Notes under the pieces: model-generated
Database searches by the model: none
What the model saw: the letters and a program-made list of their open reading frames with translations, nothing else
What the model was told of the DNA's origin: nothing
NCBI GenBank assembly: GCA_964410485.1
Contig: CAYPHJ010000044.1
Coordinates: 1-34,895, forward strand
Direction of reading: 5' to 3'
Origin: CAYPHJ01 sp964410485
GTDB taxonomy: Bacteria > Desulfobacterota > Binatia > UBA9968
Length of the DNA: 34,895 bases
Part shown: piece by piece, positions 1-6,103 of the stretch
Layout of the letters: each line of letters opens with the position of its first letter
How positions within the stretch are numbered: the first letter of the stretch is position 1
Made by a program: the position numbers and the translations under genes

Positions 1-30
1 CGTTCATGCTGAGCCTGTCGAAGCATTCCG
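1..30. repeat. Partial dispersed palindromic repeat at window edge
   Basis: The window opens with CGTTCATGCTGAGCCTGTCG followed by AAGCAT. From memory this is the left arm and centre of a widespread bacterial intergenic palindrome whose complete form has CGTTCATGC and GCATGAACG as outer arms. Here the right arm is degenerate (GCATTCCG), and the element may continue upstream of the window. It is not coding. The rest of positions 31-194 contains nothing I can recognise. Confidence 0.55.
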
Positions 31-194
31 AATCTTTTTTCAGCAGCCTGCTAGATCAAGAGGCGGCGGCAACTCCGGAAGGCAACCCCTTTTACGCTTG
101 TGATGATCATGTCGCTATGGCGTGCCGGGAAGGGTGTCATATTCACCGCAGCCGGCGTTACGTCGAAGCGGCTCGAAAGCAGCGCTGTGATTGC

Positions 195-935
195 TCAGGC
201 TCTGCTTCGGCCGCGCTCCCAAGGCGTGCCCAAAGACGGCAGCAGAATCCGATCAAGTCCCCACCAACCGGAGACGCGCCAGCCTAAAATAATGAAAACG
301 GCTAGAATGATAAAGGTCGGATTGGAGCTGACGCTGCCGGCGTATAAAAAGGAAAAATTCATCAGCATGCCAAAGAACGCGGCAATAGCTGTGAGCGCGC
401 CGAGCAGGAGACCCAGCGCAACGAGGATTTCACCGAAAATAATGACGTACTTGAACCAAACCTCCCAGCCATTTTCTAACATAAACTCGATCACCGAACG
501 ATAAAGCGGATAGGTGATCGGCGGCTTCGCCGGCGTTGTAGGGATGGCTGTGGCCCGCTCCCAATAGGAACGTAAGGCTTCGCCAGTGCCGATCCAACGC
601 GGATCGTTGTACTTTCTCAATCCCGATTCAAGCCACTCCCATCCGAGAAATAGACGCATTCCCAGGAATAGCGGAGCCGCATCCCGCCCGCGTCTCACGA
701 AACGTGCAATGCTCCATTCTCCGATGGGCACTTCGTCCTTTGAGATCTCTTCGGTCCCGGGTTGATAGTAACGCTGCAGAATAAAAACAGTGGCGAGAAA
801 CAACAGGAAACCCGCCAAAAGAGCCCAGAACGCAGTCTTCGGATGGCTCGCGGGGTTAGCCGCAACGTACAGCAAATAACCGCCTGACAACGAAGCTAAA
901 AGCGCCAACGTGCGCCGAACCGCTTGATTCGCCAT
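195..935 (-). CDS. DoxX-family integral membrane protein (TQO small-subunit DoxD-like)
   Basis: A 246-residue membrane protein. The ATG at 935 was chosen because GAGGAG lies 7 bases upstream; a TTG five codons earlier is possible but lacks such a site. There are two hydrophobic segments near the N terminus (about residues 8-50). After a polar stretch comes a DoxX-like core with the family pattern of an arginine-rich first helix (RLFLGWEWLESGLRK) and later helices around FGEILVALGLLLGALT and MNFSFLYAGSVSSNP. DoxX/DoxD relatives include the small subunit of thiosulfate:quinone oxidoreductase, and other members associate with redox or stress membrane complexes. No DoxA-like partner is adjacent, so the reaction is not predictable. 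It is divergent from the TerB-like gene. Confident of family, not of function. Confidence 0.8.
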   Translation of the reverse strand: MANQAVRRTLALLASLSGGYLLYVAANPASHPKTAFWALLAGFLLFLATVFILQRYYQPGTEEISKDEVPIGEWSIARFVRRGRDAAPLFLGMRLFLGWEWLESGLRKYNDPRWIGTGEALRSYWERATAIPTTPAKPPITYPLYRSVIEFMLENGWEVWFKYVIIFGEILVALGLLLGALTAIAAFFGMLMNFSFLYAGSVSSNPTFIILAVFIILGWRVSGWWGLDRILLPSLGTPWERGRSRA

Positions 936-1182
936 AAGTATGCTCCTCAATGAGATCCAGCCTTAACTAGTCCAGCTGCGCGGCATTCACTAGAAGATAG
1001 CATCATGCAGCGGCGACGCAAGCAAAAAGCCGCCGTCGGCGCGCCGGCGCGATGTATGCCTCATGCGCGTTAATTAGCGCGCCTTTGCTGATCTGTAACG
1101 CCGCCCCTTGATCACGTAACTTTCAATCGAGCGCCAGGTAGGCTGCTTCGCAGGCAGCGCTTGTTGAAGGCGGAGTTATTCA
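936..1182. other. Divergent intergenic region with palindromes
   Basis: This 247-base spacer separates the divergent doxX-like and terB-like genes and must hold promoters for both, although I found no convincing -35/-10 pair. It contains a GC-rich palindromic core around 1037-1048 and, next to it, the 18-base palindrome listed separately at 1065-1082. No ORF with coding character is present. Confidence 0.4.
1065..1082. promoter_or_regulatory. 18-bp near-perfect palindrome, candidate operator
   Basis: GCGCGTTAATTAGCGCGC reads the same on both strands except for one symmetric pair, which would be a G-U wobble in RNA. An AT core flanked by GC arms in a divergent promoter region fits a dimeric repressor operator. 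It lies about 100 bases upstream of the terB-like start. A chance palindrome or a small RNA hairpin cannot be excluded. Confidence 0.35.
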
Positions 1183-2172
1183 ATGGCAGTTTGTTTACCA
1201 CCCTTCGGCCACGTTGCGCCGGCAGGCATTGTCGAGGGTCAATCCATGGCGTCGCCGACACAAATCGAATTTCTTAAAGTGCTCGCCTGTATGGCGTGGG
1301 CGGATGAAGAACTTAGCCGCTCGGAAATCACCTTGATCGAGAGCTTGATGCATGACTTCCAACTAACACGCGAAGAGCAAATGCAGGTAGAGCTGTATCT
1401 CGAGGAAAAGGTCGATTTGACGGAAGCGAGGCGCGTTACGCGGCGATTTCTTAACCGCGTACGACACCCGGCGCAGCGTAACCGGTTGGTCGAGACGGTC
1501 GAAACACTTCTCGACAGCGATGAGCACCGCACGCCCCGCCAGCAAGAGTGGTTCAAGGAGCTGCACGACGCAATCGCAGAGAGCAGTGGAAGTTTTCTAC
1601 TCGACGGCTTGCGAAGTTTGCTTCGCATCGGCTCGGCAGACGTGAACCAGACGGAGTCAGGGCGGGAAGCGCACCTGCACGATTTCATTCATAACAGGGT
1701 CCTGTTCAAGCTGCGCCATCGGCTCGGCGCGAAAACTCTCGAGAATGAAACACAACCGGAAAAGCTCAAAGAGCTAACTCTTTGCGCCGCGTTTCTGGCG
1801 CGGGTCGGCTATGTCGACGAGGAGTTTTTGCCGCAAGAAGAGGAGTTTATCCAACGACTACTCCGCGATATTTGGCACCTTTCACCCCCGCTGGCGGAAG
1901 CCGTATGCGGCGTTGCCATGGAAACTGCAATCCGCGGTTTGGATCTTTTTCGTCTTGTTCAGGAGGCGAAAGCTACGCTGTCGCTCGCCAAGCGTAAGAT
2001 TTTGATCGAAGCATTATTCGCCCTCGCCCTGGCCGAAGGGAAGATAAACGCAAAGGAGACCGAAGAGATCCGTAAGATCGCTTACGGGCTGGAGTTGACG
2101 CACCGCGAATTCATTAACGCCAAGCTCAAAGCTCTCGGCCGCGACCCGACGGAGCACAGACCGACACATTAG
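1183..2172 (+). CDS. TerB-like protein with two tellurite-resistance-type helical domains
   Basis: A soluble protein of 329 residues. Two helical repeats resemble TerB/DUF533 modules. One is at about residues 25-115 (FLKVLACMAWADEELSRSE and following). The second is at about 190-320, split between LCAAFLARVGYVDEEFLPQEE and ALFALALAEGKINAKETEE. Both show the typical acidic pattern 'A-x-G/D-x-E-x-x-E' that in TerB forms a metal-binding pocket. TerB-like domains are linked to metal or phage stress at the membrane, but tandem copies occur in many unassigned proteins. Two starts are possible: ATG 1183 (GGAG 7 bases upstream) and ATG 1246 (GAGGG 7 bases upstream). The first 21 residues look unstructured, so the shorter form of 308 residues is equally plausible. 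Its stop overlaps the stop of the convergent luciferase-like gene. Confidence 0.7.
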   Translation: MAVCLPPFGHVAPAGIVEGQSMASPTQIEFLKVLACMAWADEELSRSEITLIESLMHDFQLTREEQMQVELYLEEKVDLTEARRVTRRFLNRVRHPAQRNRLVETVETLLDSDEHRTPRQQEWFKELHDAIAESSGSFLLDGLRSLLRIGSADVNQTESGREAHLHDFIHNRVLFKLRHRLGAKTLENETQPEKLKELTLCAAFLARVGYVDEEFLPQEEEFIQRLLRDIWHLSPPLAEAVCGVAMETAIRGLDLFRLVQEAKATLSLAKRKILIEALFALALAEGKINAKETEEIRKIAYGLELTHREFINAKLKALGRDPTEHRPTH

Positions 2173-3149
2173 TCACACCTCAGCACCGGCAACACTTCGC
2201 GAGTAAACAGGTCAAGAGATGTCTTGCAAGCTTCGCGGGAAATTCCCGGCACCGAAAACCTGCAAACGAGATGCTTCACGTTTAGCGAGTTGCGGAAGTG
2301 CTGGATTTGGGCGGCGCATCTCTTCGGATCGCCTAGAATAATTCTCTCGTGCGCGAGCCGCTCAATGGTCAGCGGCCCCTGGGGGCGCTTGACCACAGGA
2401 TGAGGCCAGCGAAAGTACATCCGCTCGAAAGCTTCAGTAAACGGGCCGCCGGCAGCCCTGATCGCTTCTTCGGTGCTCGGGGCCACAAAGACGTACCGGA
2501 ATAGCGCGACCTCACCTTGGCGTTTGCCGTTCTCGGCGCACGCTTTCTGATACATGCGGGCGCAGGGTTCGATTTCGCTCAGGCTCGCAGAGGGTCCCAC
2601 GAACCAAGCGTCGCCGAGTCGCGCGGCGCGACAAATTGCCGCCTCGGCCCACGCGCCAAACCAGATAGGTGGCCGCGGATGCTGTACCGGCCGGGGTGTT
2701 ACGGTGGCATCATGCACCTGGTAATGCCTCCCTCGATGCGTGACGTGTGCCTCGGTCCACAATCGGGACAACAGCGCGGCCCCTTCTTCCAAACGGCTAC
2801 CTCGTTCCTTAAGCGAATAGCCGAAGGCCGCAAATTCCTCCGGCGCGTAGCCCGCGCCTATGCCCAAGATCAACCGACCGCCGGAGATCAGGTCAACCAT
2901 CGCGCCTTCTTCCGCAACAATCATGGGGTGATAGAGCGGCAGTAAGAGCACGCCCGTGCCCAAGGCGATGCGGCTTGTGCGGCTCGCGATGGCGGCCAGG
3001 CCGATGAGCGGTGCGGGATGCAAGATAGGATTATTGTGATGCTCGCCGAGCCAGACCGAATCTAATCCGGCCTCCTCCGCCCGTTCACATTCGCGCAGTG
3101 TCTCGCTAAAGTCCGCTTGCCCCTGGAGCGGGCTCAATCCGATTTTCAT
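2169..3149 (-). CDS. LLM-class flavin-dependent oxidoreductase (luciferase-like monooxygenase)
   Basis: The 326-residue product has the length and motif order of the bacterial luciferase-like TIM-barrel family. The N terminus has MKIGLSP, then GLDSVWLGEHHNNP, the flavin-side strand SRIALGTGVLLLPLYHPM, the segment SGGRLILGIGAGYAPEEFAAFG, and a C-terminal RIILGDPKRCAAQI. These enzymes use FMNH2 or F420 with oxygen or a hydride acceptor to oxidise small organics; the substrate cannot be read from sequence. The start at 3149 is supported by GAGAGGA 5 bases upstream. The gene is convergent with the TerB-like gene, with overlapping stop codons. It is divergent from the sigma-factor operon and probably not part of it. 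A PPOX/F420-type protein lies about 7 kb away, so F420 use is possible but unproven. Confidence 0.9.
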   Translation of the reverse strand: MKIGLSPLQGQADFSETLRECERAEEAGLDSVWLGEHHNNPILHPAPLIGLAAIASRTSRIALGTGVLLLPLYHPMIVAEEGAMVDLISGGRLILGIGAGYAPEEFAAFGYSLKERGSRLEEGAALLSRLWTEAHVTHRGRHYQVHDATVTPRPVQHPRPPIWFGAWAEAAICRAARLGDAWFVGPSASLSEIEPCARMYQKACAENGKRQGEVALFRYVFVAPSTEEAIRAAGGPFTEAFERMYFRWPHPVVKRPQGPLTIERLAHERIILGDPKRCAAQIQHFRNSLNVKHLVCRFSVPGISREACKTSLDLFTREVLPVLRCD

Positions 3150-3462
3150 TTTGGTCCTCTCCGTTCCTGAGCGTAGTTTTTTGCGCCAAGGCAGAGATTA
3201 TCGGACGCATCGCGCTCCCGCAATCTAAGCCGGTGGATTCAAAATCGAGGGTGCTCTGATCTCGGTAATGCCTTCATCAACGCTCGTTGCCTAGAGTCGC
3301 AAGCTTGGCAATTGGCGCCGGCGGACTTTAGCGAATACTTTTTCGCTCCCGTTCGTATCATTGGATAAAGCCAAGAGCAGTCTGATCGTACGTTTGTGAT
3401 GAAGGGTGAGAGTTGTATGATCGATTTATTGCGGCGTGGCCGGGGTTTTGGCCGCACATCCT
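3150..3462. other. Divergent intergenic region upstream of the ECF sigma gene
   Basis: About 310 bases between the luciferase-like gene (-) and the sigma-factor ATG (+). It contains the ECF-type promoter candidate at 3332-3361. It also has a strong ribosome-binding site (GAAGGGTGAG at 3401-3410) followed by ATG at 3417. That ATG is not in the sigma frame: it opens a 66-codon ORF running to 3614 over the 5' end of the sigma gene. A stop codon at 3418 in the sigma frame limits how far upstream sigma translation can begin. No other gene is visible. Confidence 0.5.
3332..3361 (+). promoter_or_regulatory. Candidate ECF-sigma promoter upstream of the sigma operon
   Basis: CGAATACTTT, 11 bases, then TCGTATCAT. 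The same arrangement (CGAAGACTTT, 11 bases, TCGTATCAT) is found with identical spacing at 4832-4861 upstream of macA. The right block contains CGTAT, similar to the -10 of many ECF promoters. The left block GAAkAC is a variant of the GGAAC-type -35. Transcription starting just downstream would give a leader of about 95 bases before the sigma ATG at 3463. Likely an autoregulated promoter; inferred from sequence comparison within the window only. Confidence 0.6.
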
Positions 3463-4014
3463 ATGGCAACGGGTTGGACTCAAAAAGACGACCGCGAACT
3501 CTTATCTCTCATTCAACAAGGCAGCCATCAGGCTTTCGCAATGCTCGCGCGGCGCCATACCGAGCGCTTTTACCGGCTGGCGTATCGGTATATGCAACAG
3601 CGGGAGGCGGCTGAGGACATCGTGCAGGAAGCGTTTTTGAAATTGTGGGAAGATCCGGGGAAGTGGAAGCCCGATCGGAACAGCCAGTTTACTACCTGGT
3701 TTTACCGTGTTGTCGTGAATCTTTGCCTCGACTGGCAGAAAAAGAAGCGGCCGGTAGAGCTGGATGAGGCGGTAACCCTGACAGATCCCGGAGAGGCACC
3801 GGATGTGGTGATCAGCCGGAACCAACAATACAAGCTCTTGGAAACAGAGATAGCTCATTTGCCCGAACGGCAACGAACGGCCCTTAACCTGTGCTTCGCG
3901 GAGGGGCTCACCAATCAAGAGGCGGCAGAGGTAATGGGGCTCAATTTAAAGGCCCTGCAGTCCTTGATCATGCGGGCAAAGATCAGACTGAAGGAACGTA
4001 TAAAGCCGGCCTGA
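3463..4014 (+). CDS. ECF-family RNA polymerase sigma factor
   Basis: The 183-residue product is an extracytoplasmic-function sigma factor. Region 2 spans about residues 23-92, with AFAMLARRHTERFYRLAYRY, the DIVQEAFLKLWE core segment and FTTWFYRVVVNLCLDWQKKK. Region 4 spans about 118-172, with LPERQRTALNLCFAEGLTNQ and a helix-turn-helix over residues 139-163. There is no region 3, as expected for the class. ATG 3463 was chosen because it gives a normal N terminus; GTG 3436 would add nine residues. Neither has a clear ribosome-binding site. The two genes downstream, a small single-pass protein and a periplasmic sensor, parallel the cnrH-cnrY-cnrX type of system. It probably reads the promoters at 3332 and 4832, controlling itself and the efflux operon. 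Confidence 0.9.
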   Translation: MATGWTQKDDRELLSLIQQGSHQAFAMLARRHTERFYRLAYRYMQQREAAEDIVQEAFLKLWEDPGKWKPDRNSQFTTWFYRVVVNLCLDWQKKKRPVELDEAVTLTDPGEAPDVVISRNQQYKLLETEIAHLPERQRTALNLCFAEGLTNQEAAEVMGLNLKALQSLIMRAKIRLKERIKPA

Positions 4015-4027
4015 GGTCACGTAGCTT

Positions 4028-4336
4028 ATGAGCGATAGGCATGATGAAAAAATCGAGACGATGCTCCGATCCCGGCCGCTCGAACCGGCCAGGCCGGACC
4101 TGGCGGAAAGGATCATCCTGAAGGCTCAGACGATGCCGCAAATAGAGGTAATGCCTTTGACCCACGGGGTGCGGCGAATATTCGCGGAATTCCACCTGCC
4201 GCAGCCTGGATACATACTGTCCTGCGCGCTGGTTGCGGGTTTTCTCATCGGTGTCATGACGCCGGCGGATATGCCAACGGAGCATCCCGAGTTGGGTGTG
4301 CAGAGTTTCTTGTATGCTGACGAGGACATTTTATGA
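4028..4336 (+). CDS. Putative single-pass membrane anti-sigma factor (CnrY-like by position)
   Basis: A small protein of 102 residues. About 55 N-terminal residues are predicted cytoplasmic, with a short motif around LRSRPLEPARPDLAERIILK. One hydrophobic helix follows at about residues 61-78, then a short acidic outer tail. Size, topology and position directly behind an ECF sigma gene (13-base gap) match small anti-sigma factors such as CnrY, which hold their sigma factor at the membrane. I cannot show sequence homology to CnrY, so the role rests on context. It has no zinc-binding HxxxCxxC motif, so it is not a ZAS-type anti-sigma factor. Its stop codon overlaps the next gene's start (ATGA), suggesting equal production with the sensor. 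Confidence 0.65.
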   Translation: MSDRHDEKIETMLRSRPLEPARPDLAERIILKAQTMPQIEVMPLTHGVRRIFAEFHLPQPGYILSCALVAGFLIGVMTPADMPTEHPELGVQSFLYADEDIL

Positions 4337-4767
4337 ATCGAGCGCTTAAGCTTACCTTCCTGGTTTCAATTGTTTTGAATGTCTTTTTTGTGGGTCTTTT
4401 GCTCGGACATTTGCCGACTCGTATGGATAGACTGTCACTGGCCGAACAAAGAATCGAGGCAGCCGCGAGCCGATTGCCGGAGCCTGCCCGCTCGCAGTTT
4501 CGCAAGAACGTCGAACAAACACGTGGCGACCTTCAGCCGATCCGGCAGCAGATTCAGGCGGCGCGCAATGAAGTGCTGCGCATTTTTGAGTCCGAGCCGT
4601 TCGACGAAACCGCTTATGATCAACAGGTGAGTCAAATGATTGCTTTGCGTCTTCAGTTGTCCGGCCGAATGGCTGACAACATGAAGCAAACCGCGAAAGA
4701 TCTGTCCTTGGAGGAGCGGCAGGTCGTCGCCGAAGCTTTCCGGCGTTCTCCCGCAGCATCCCGATAA
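4333..4767 (+). CDS. Membrane-anchored periplasmic sensor of the metal-resistance/Spy-like family
   Basis: The 144-residue product has an uncleaved-looking N-terminal hydrophobic helix (residues 6-25). A highly charged, all-helical, Gln/Arg/Glu-rich periplasmic part follows, typical of the CnrX/ZraP/CpxP/Spy superfamily. The C-terminal LSLEERQ resembles the LTxxQ signature of Spy-like proteins. In CnrX such a domain binds Ni or Co through three histidines and signals through CnrY to the sigma factor. Here the only histidine is His26 at the membrane edge and there is no cysteine. Metal sensing as in CnrX is therefore unlikely, and misfolded protein or another envelope signal is a better guess. 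It is translationally coupled to the preceding gene. The efflux operon begins 133 bases downstream behind its own ECF-type promoter. Confidence 0.75.
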   Translation: MNRALKLTFLVSIVLNVFFVGLLLGHLPTRMDRLSLAEQRIEAAASRLPEPARSQFRKNVEQTRGDLQPIRQQIQAARNEVLRIFESEPFDETAYDQQVSQMIALRLQLSGRMADNMKQTAKDLSLEERQVVAEAFRRSPAASR

Positions 4768-4784
4768 GGGTCCTAAATACAAGC

Positions 4785-4817
4785 AGTTTCGAGTTTCGGG
4801 TTCAGAGTATCGGGTTC
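4785..4817. repeat. Short degenerate word-repeat array between sensor gene and macA
   Basis: Copies of a GTTTCGAG/GTTTCGGG/GGTTC-like word follow each other with small changes (AGTTTCGAGTTTCGGGTTC, then GTATCGGGTTC). It sits directly before the ECF-type promoter at 4832. It is too irregular for a CRISPR array and is non-coding. Confidence 0.45.
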
Positions 4818-4831
4818 TCCCTTACCAAGTT

Positions 4832-4861
4832 CGAAGACTTTCAAACGTGCAGTCGTATCAT
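4832..4861 (+). promoter_or_regulatory. Candidate ECF-sigma promoter of the macA-macB-nodT operon
   Basis: CGAAGACTTT, 11 bases, then TCGTATCAT: the same two blocks at the same spacing as at 3332-3361. Similarity also continues downstream, with GATAAAGCCAAGAG there and GATAACGGCAAGAG here, shifted by 3 bases. The right block ends 39 bases before the macA ATG, and a transcript from here would carry the AGAGGA ribosome-binding site. This is the best evidence in the window that the sigma factor controls the pump. Confidence 0.65.
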
Positions 4862-4900
4862 GTCTAGATAACGGCAAGAGAGAAGTAGAGGAATTCGACG

Positions 4901-6103
4901 ATGCACCTAAGAAAGCCCGTCCGGGGTAAAGCAATCGGCTTGTTGGCCGTAATCATTGTAATCGTCGTAGCCTGGTACTGGTACGCCGCCGCTGCACGGT
5001 CAGCCACGAGAGATTCCGTGCGCTCTGTGCCAGTCACGCGGGGAACGATAGAGGAGGTCGTCACGGCGCAAGGCAAGCTGGAACCGAAGCAGTATGTCGA
5101 TGTCGGCACCCAGGTATCGGGCCAACTCAGGAAAATTCACGTGGATATCGGCGATACGGTGAAGGCGGGGCAACTGCTGGCCGAGATCGATCCGCGGGTT
5201 TACCAGGCTCAAGTGGAGGCGAACGAAGCGCGGATTCAAAGCCTCCAGGCACAGTTGGATCAGCAAAAAGCGGAGCTCAACCTGGCGGAGGAAAATCTCA
5301 AACGGAACCGCAGCCTCATGGCGATGGACGCAATCAGCCGGCAAGCGCTCGAGGAGAGCGAGTCGCAAGCAGCCGTGGCCGAGGCCCGGGTTCAGGCAAT
5401 CGCCGCTCAAATTCGAGAAACTGAATCCAATTTGCAGGGAAGCCGTACCAATCTGAGTTTTACCAGAATTTATGCGCCGATCGCCGGGACCGTCACGAGC
5501 ATGACCGCGCGCGAGGGACAGACCTTAAATGCCAATCAGAGCGCTCCCATTATTCTTCAAGTTGCGGATCTCGATACCATGACCGTGCGCGCGCAAGCCG
5601 CCGAGGCGGACATATCGCGGCTGACGGAGGGAATGGAAGTCTATTTCACGACGTTGGGCAACAACGAGCGTCGCTGGCAGAGCAAGGTACGGCAAATCTT
5701 GCCGTCGCCCCAAATCGCCAACGACGTTGTGCTCTACGATGTTCTCATCGACATCAAGAACGATGGCCGCCAACTCATGAGCGGCATGACAACGCAAGTG
5801 TTTTTCATTGTCGGGAAGGCAGAAGACGCAACCATGATCCCAGCCGAAGCGCTGACCCGCCGTGTTCAAAACCGGGATAATCATAGCGGTCGAGCGTATC
5901 AAGTCGCGGTAGCCACTGAATCGGGCAGCGAACAACGCATTATCCATGTCGGCTTGCAGACGCGCGCGCAGGCGGAAGTCACGGATGGCCTCGAGCCGGG
6001 CGAAATAATTCTGCTGAATCGACCGACCGGTCCTACCGCAGGACAGGCCAATGCTGCACGCGGGAGCAACACCGCTCGCTTCACTCGAGGACCGCAGCTG
6101 TGA
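4901..6103 (+). CDS. macA: MacA-like periplasmic adaptor (membrane fusion protein)
   Basis: The 400-residue product links an inner-membrane ABC pump to an outer-membrane channel. Residues 11-30 form one membrane anchor. Next come a barrel-sandwich half-motif (GKLEPKQYVDVGTQVSGQLR, DTVKAGQLLAEIDPRVYQAQ), an alpha-helical coiled-coil hairpin at about 100-170 (rich in Gln, Glu and Ala), and the returning lipoyl half (YAPIAGTVTSMTAREGQTLN). Beta-barrel and membrane-proximal domains complete it. Length and order fit MacA. The start has AGAGGA 9 bases upstream. The stop TGA overlaps the GTG start of the ABC gene, so the two are translationally coupled. It is the first gene of the operon behind the ECF-type promoter. 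Confidence 0.9.
   Translation: MHLRKPVRGKAIGLLAVIIVIVVAWYWYAAAARSATRDSVRSVPVTRGTIEEVVTAQGKLEPKQYVDVGTQVSGQLRKIHVDIGDTVKAGQLLAEIDPRVYQAQVEANEARIQSLQAQLDQQKAELNLAEENLKRNRSLMAMDAISRQALEESESQAAVAEARVQAIAAQIRETESNLQGSRTNLSFTRIYAPIAGTVTSMTAREGQTLNANQSAPIILQVADLDTMTVRAQAAEADISRLTEGMEVYFTTLGNNERRWQSKVRQILPSPQIANDVVLYDVLIDIKNDGRQLMSGMTTQVFFIVGKAEDATMIPAEALTRRVQNRDNHSGRAYQVAVATESGSEQRIIHVGLQTRAQAEVTDGLEPGEIILLNRPTGPTAGQANAARGSNTARFTRGPQL

Noticed and set aside
6..287. ORF at the window start
   Set aside because: It starts inside the palindromic repeat, runs over the 3' end of the doxX-like gene in the opposite direction and has no protein-like pattern.
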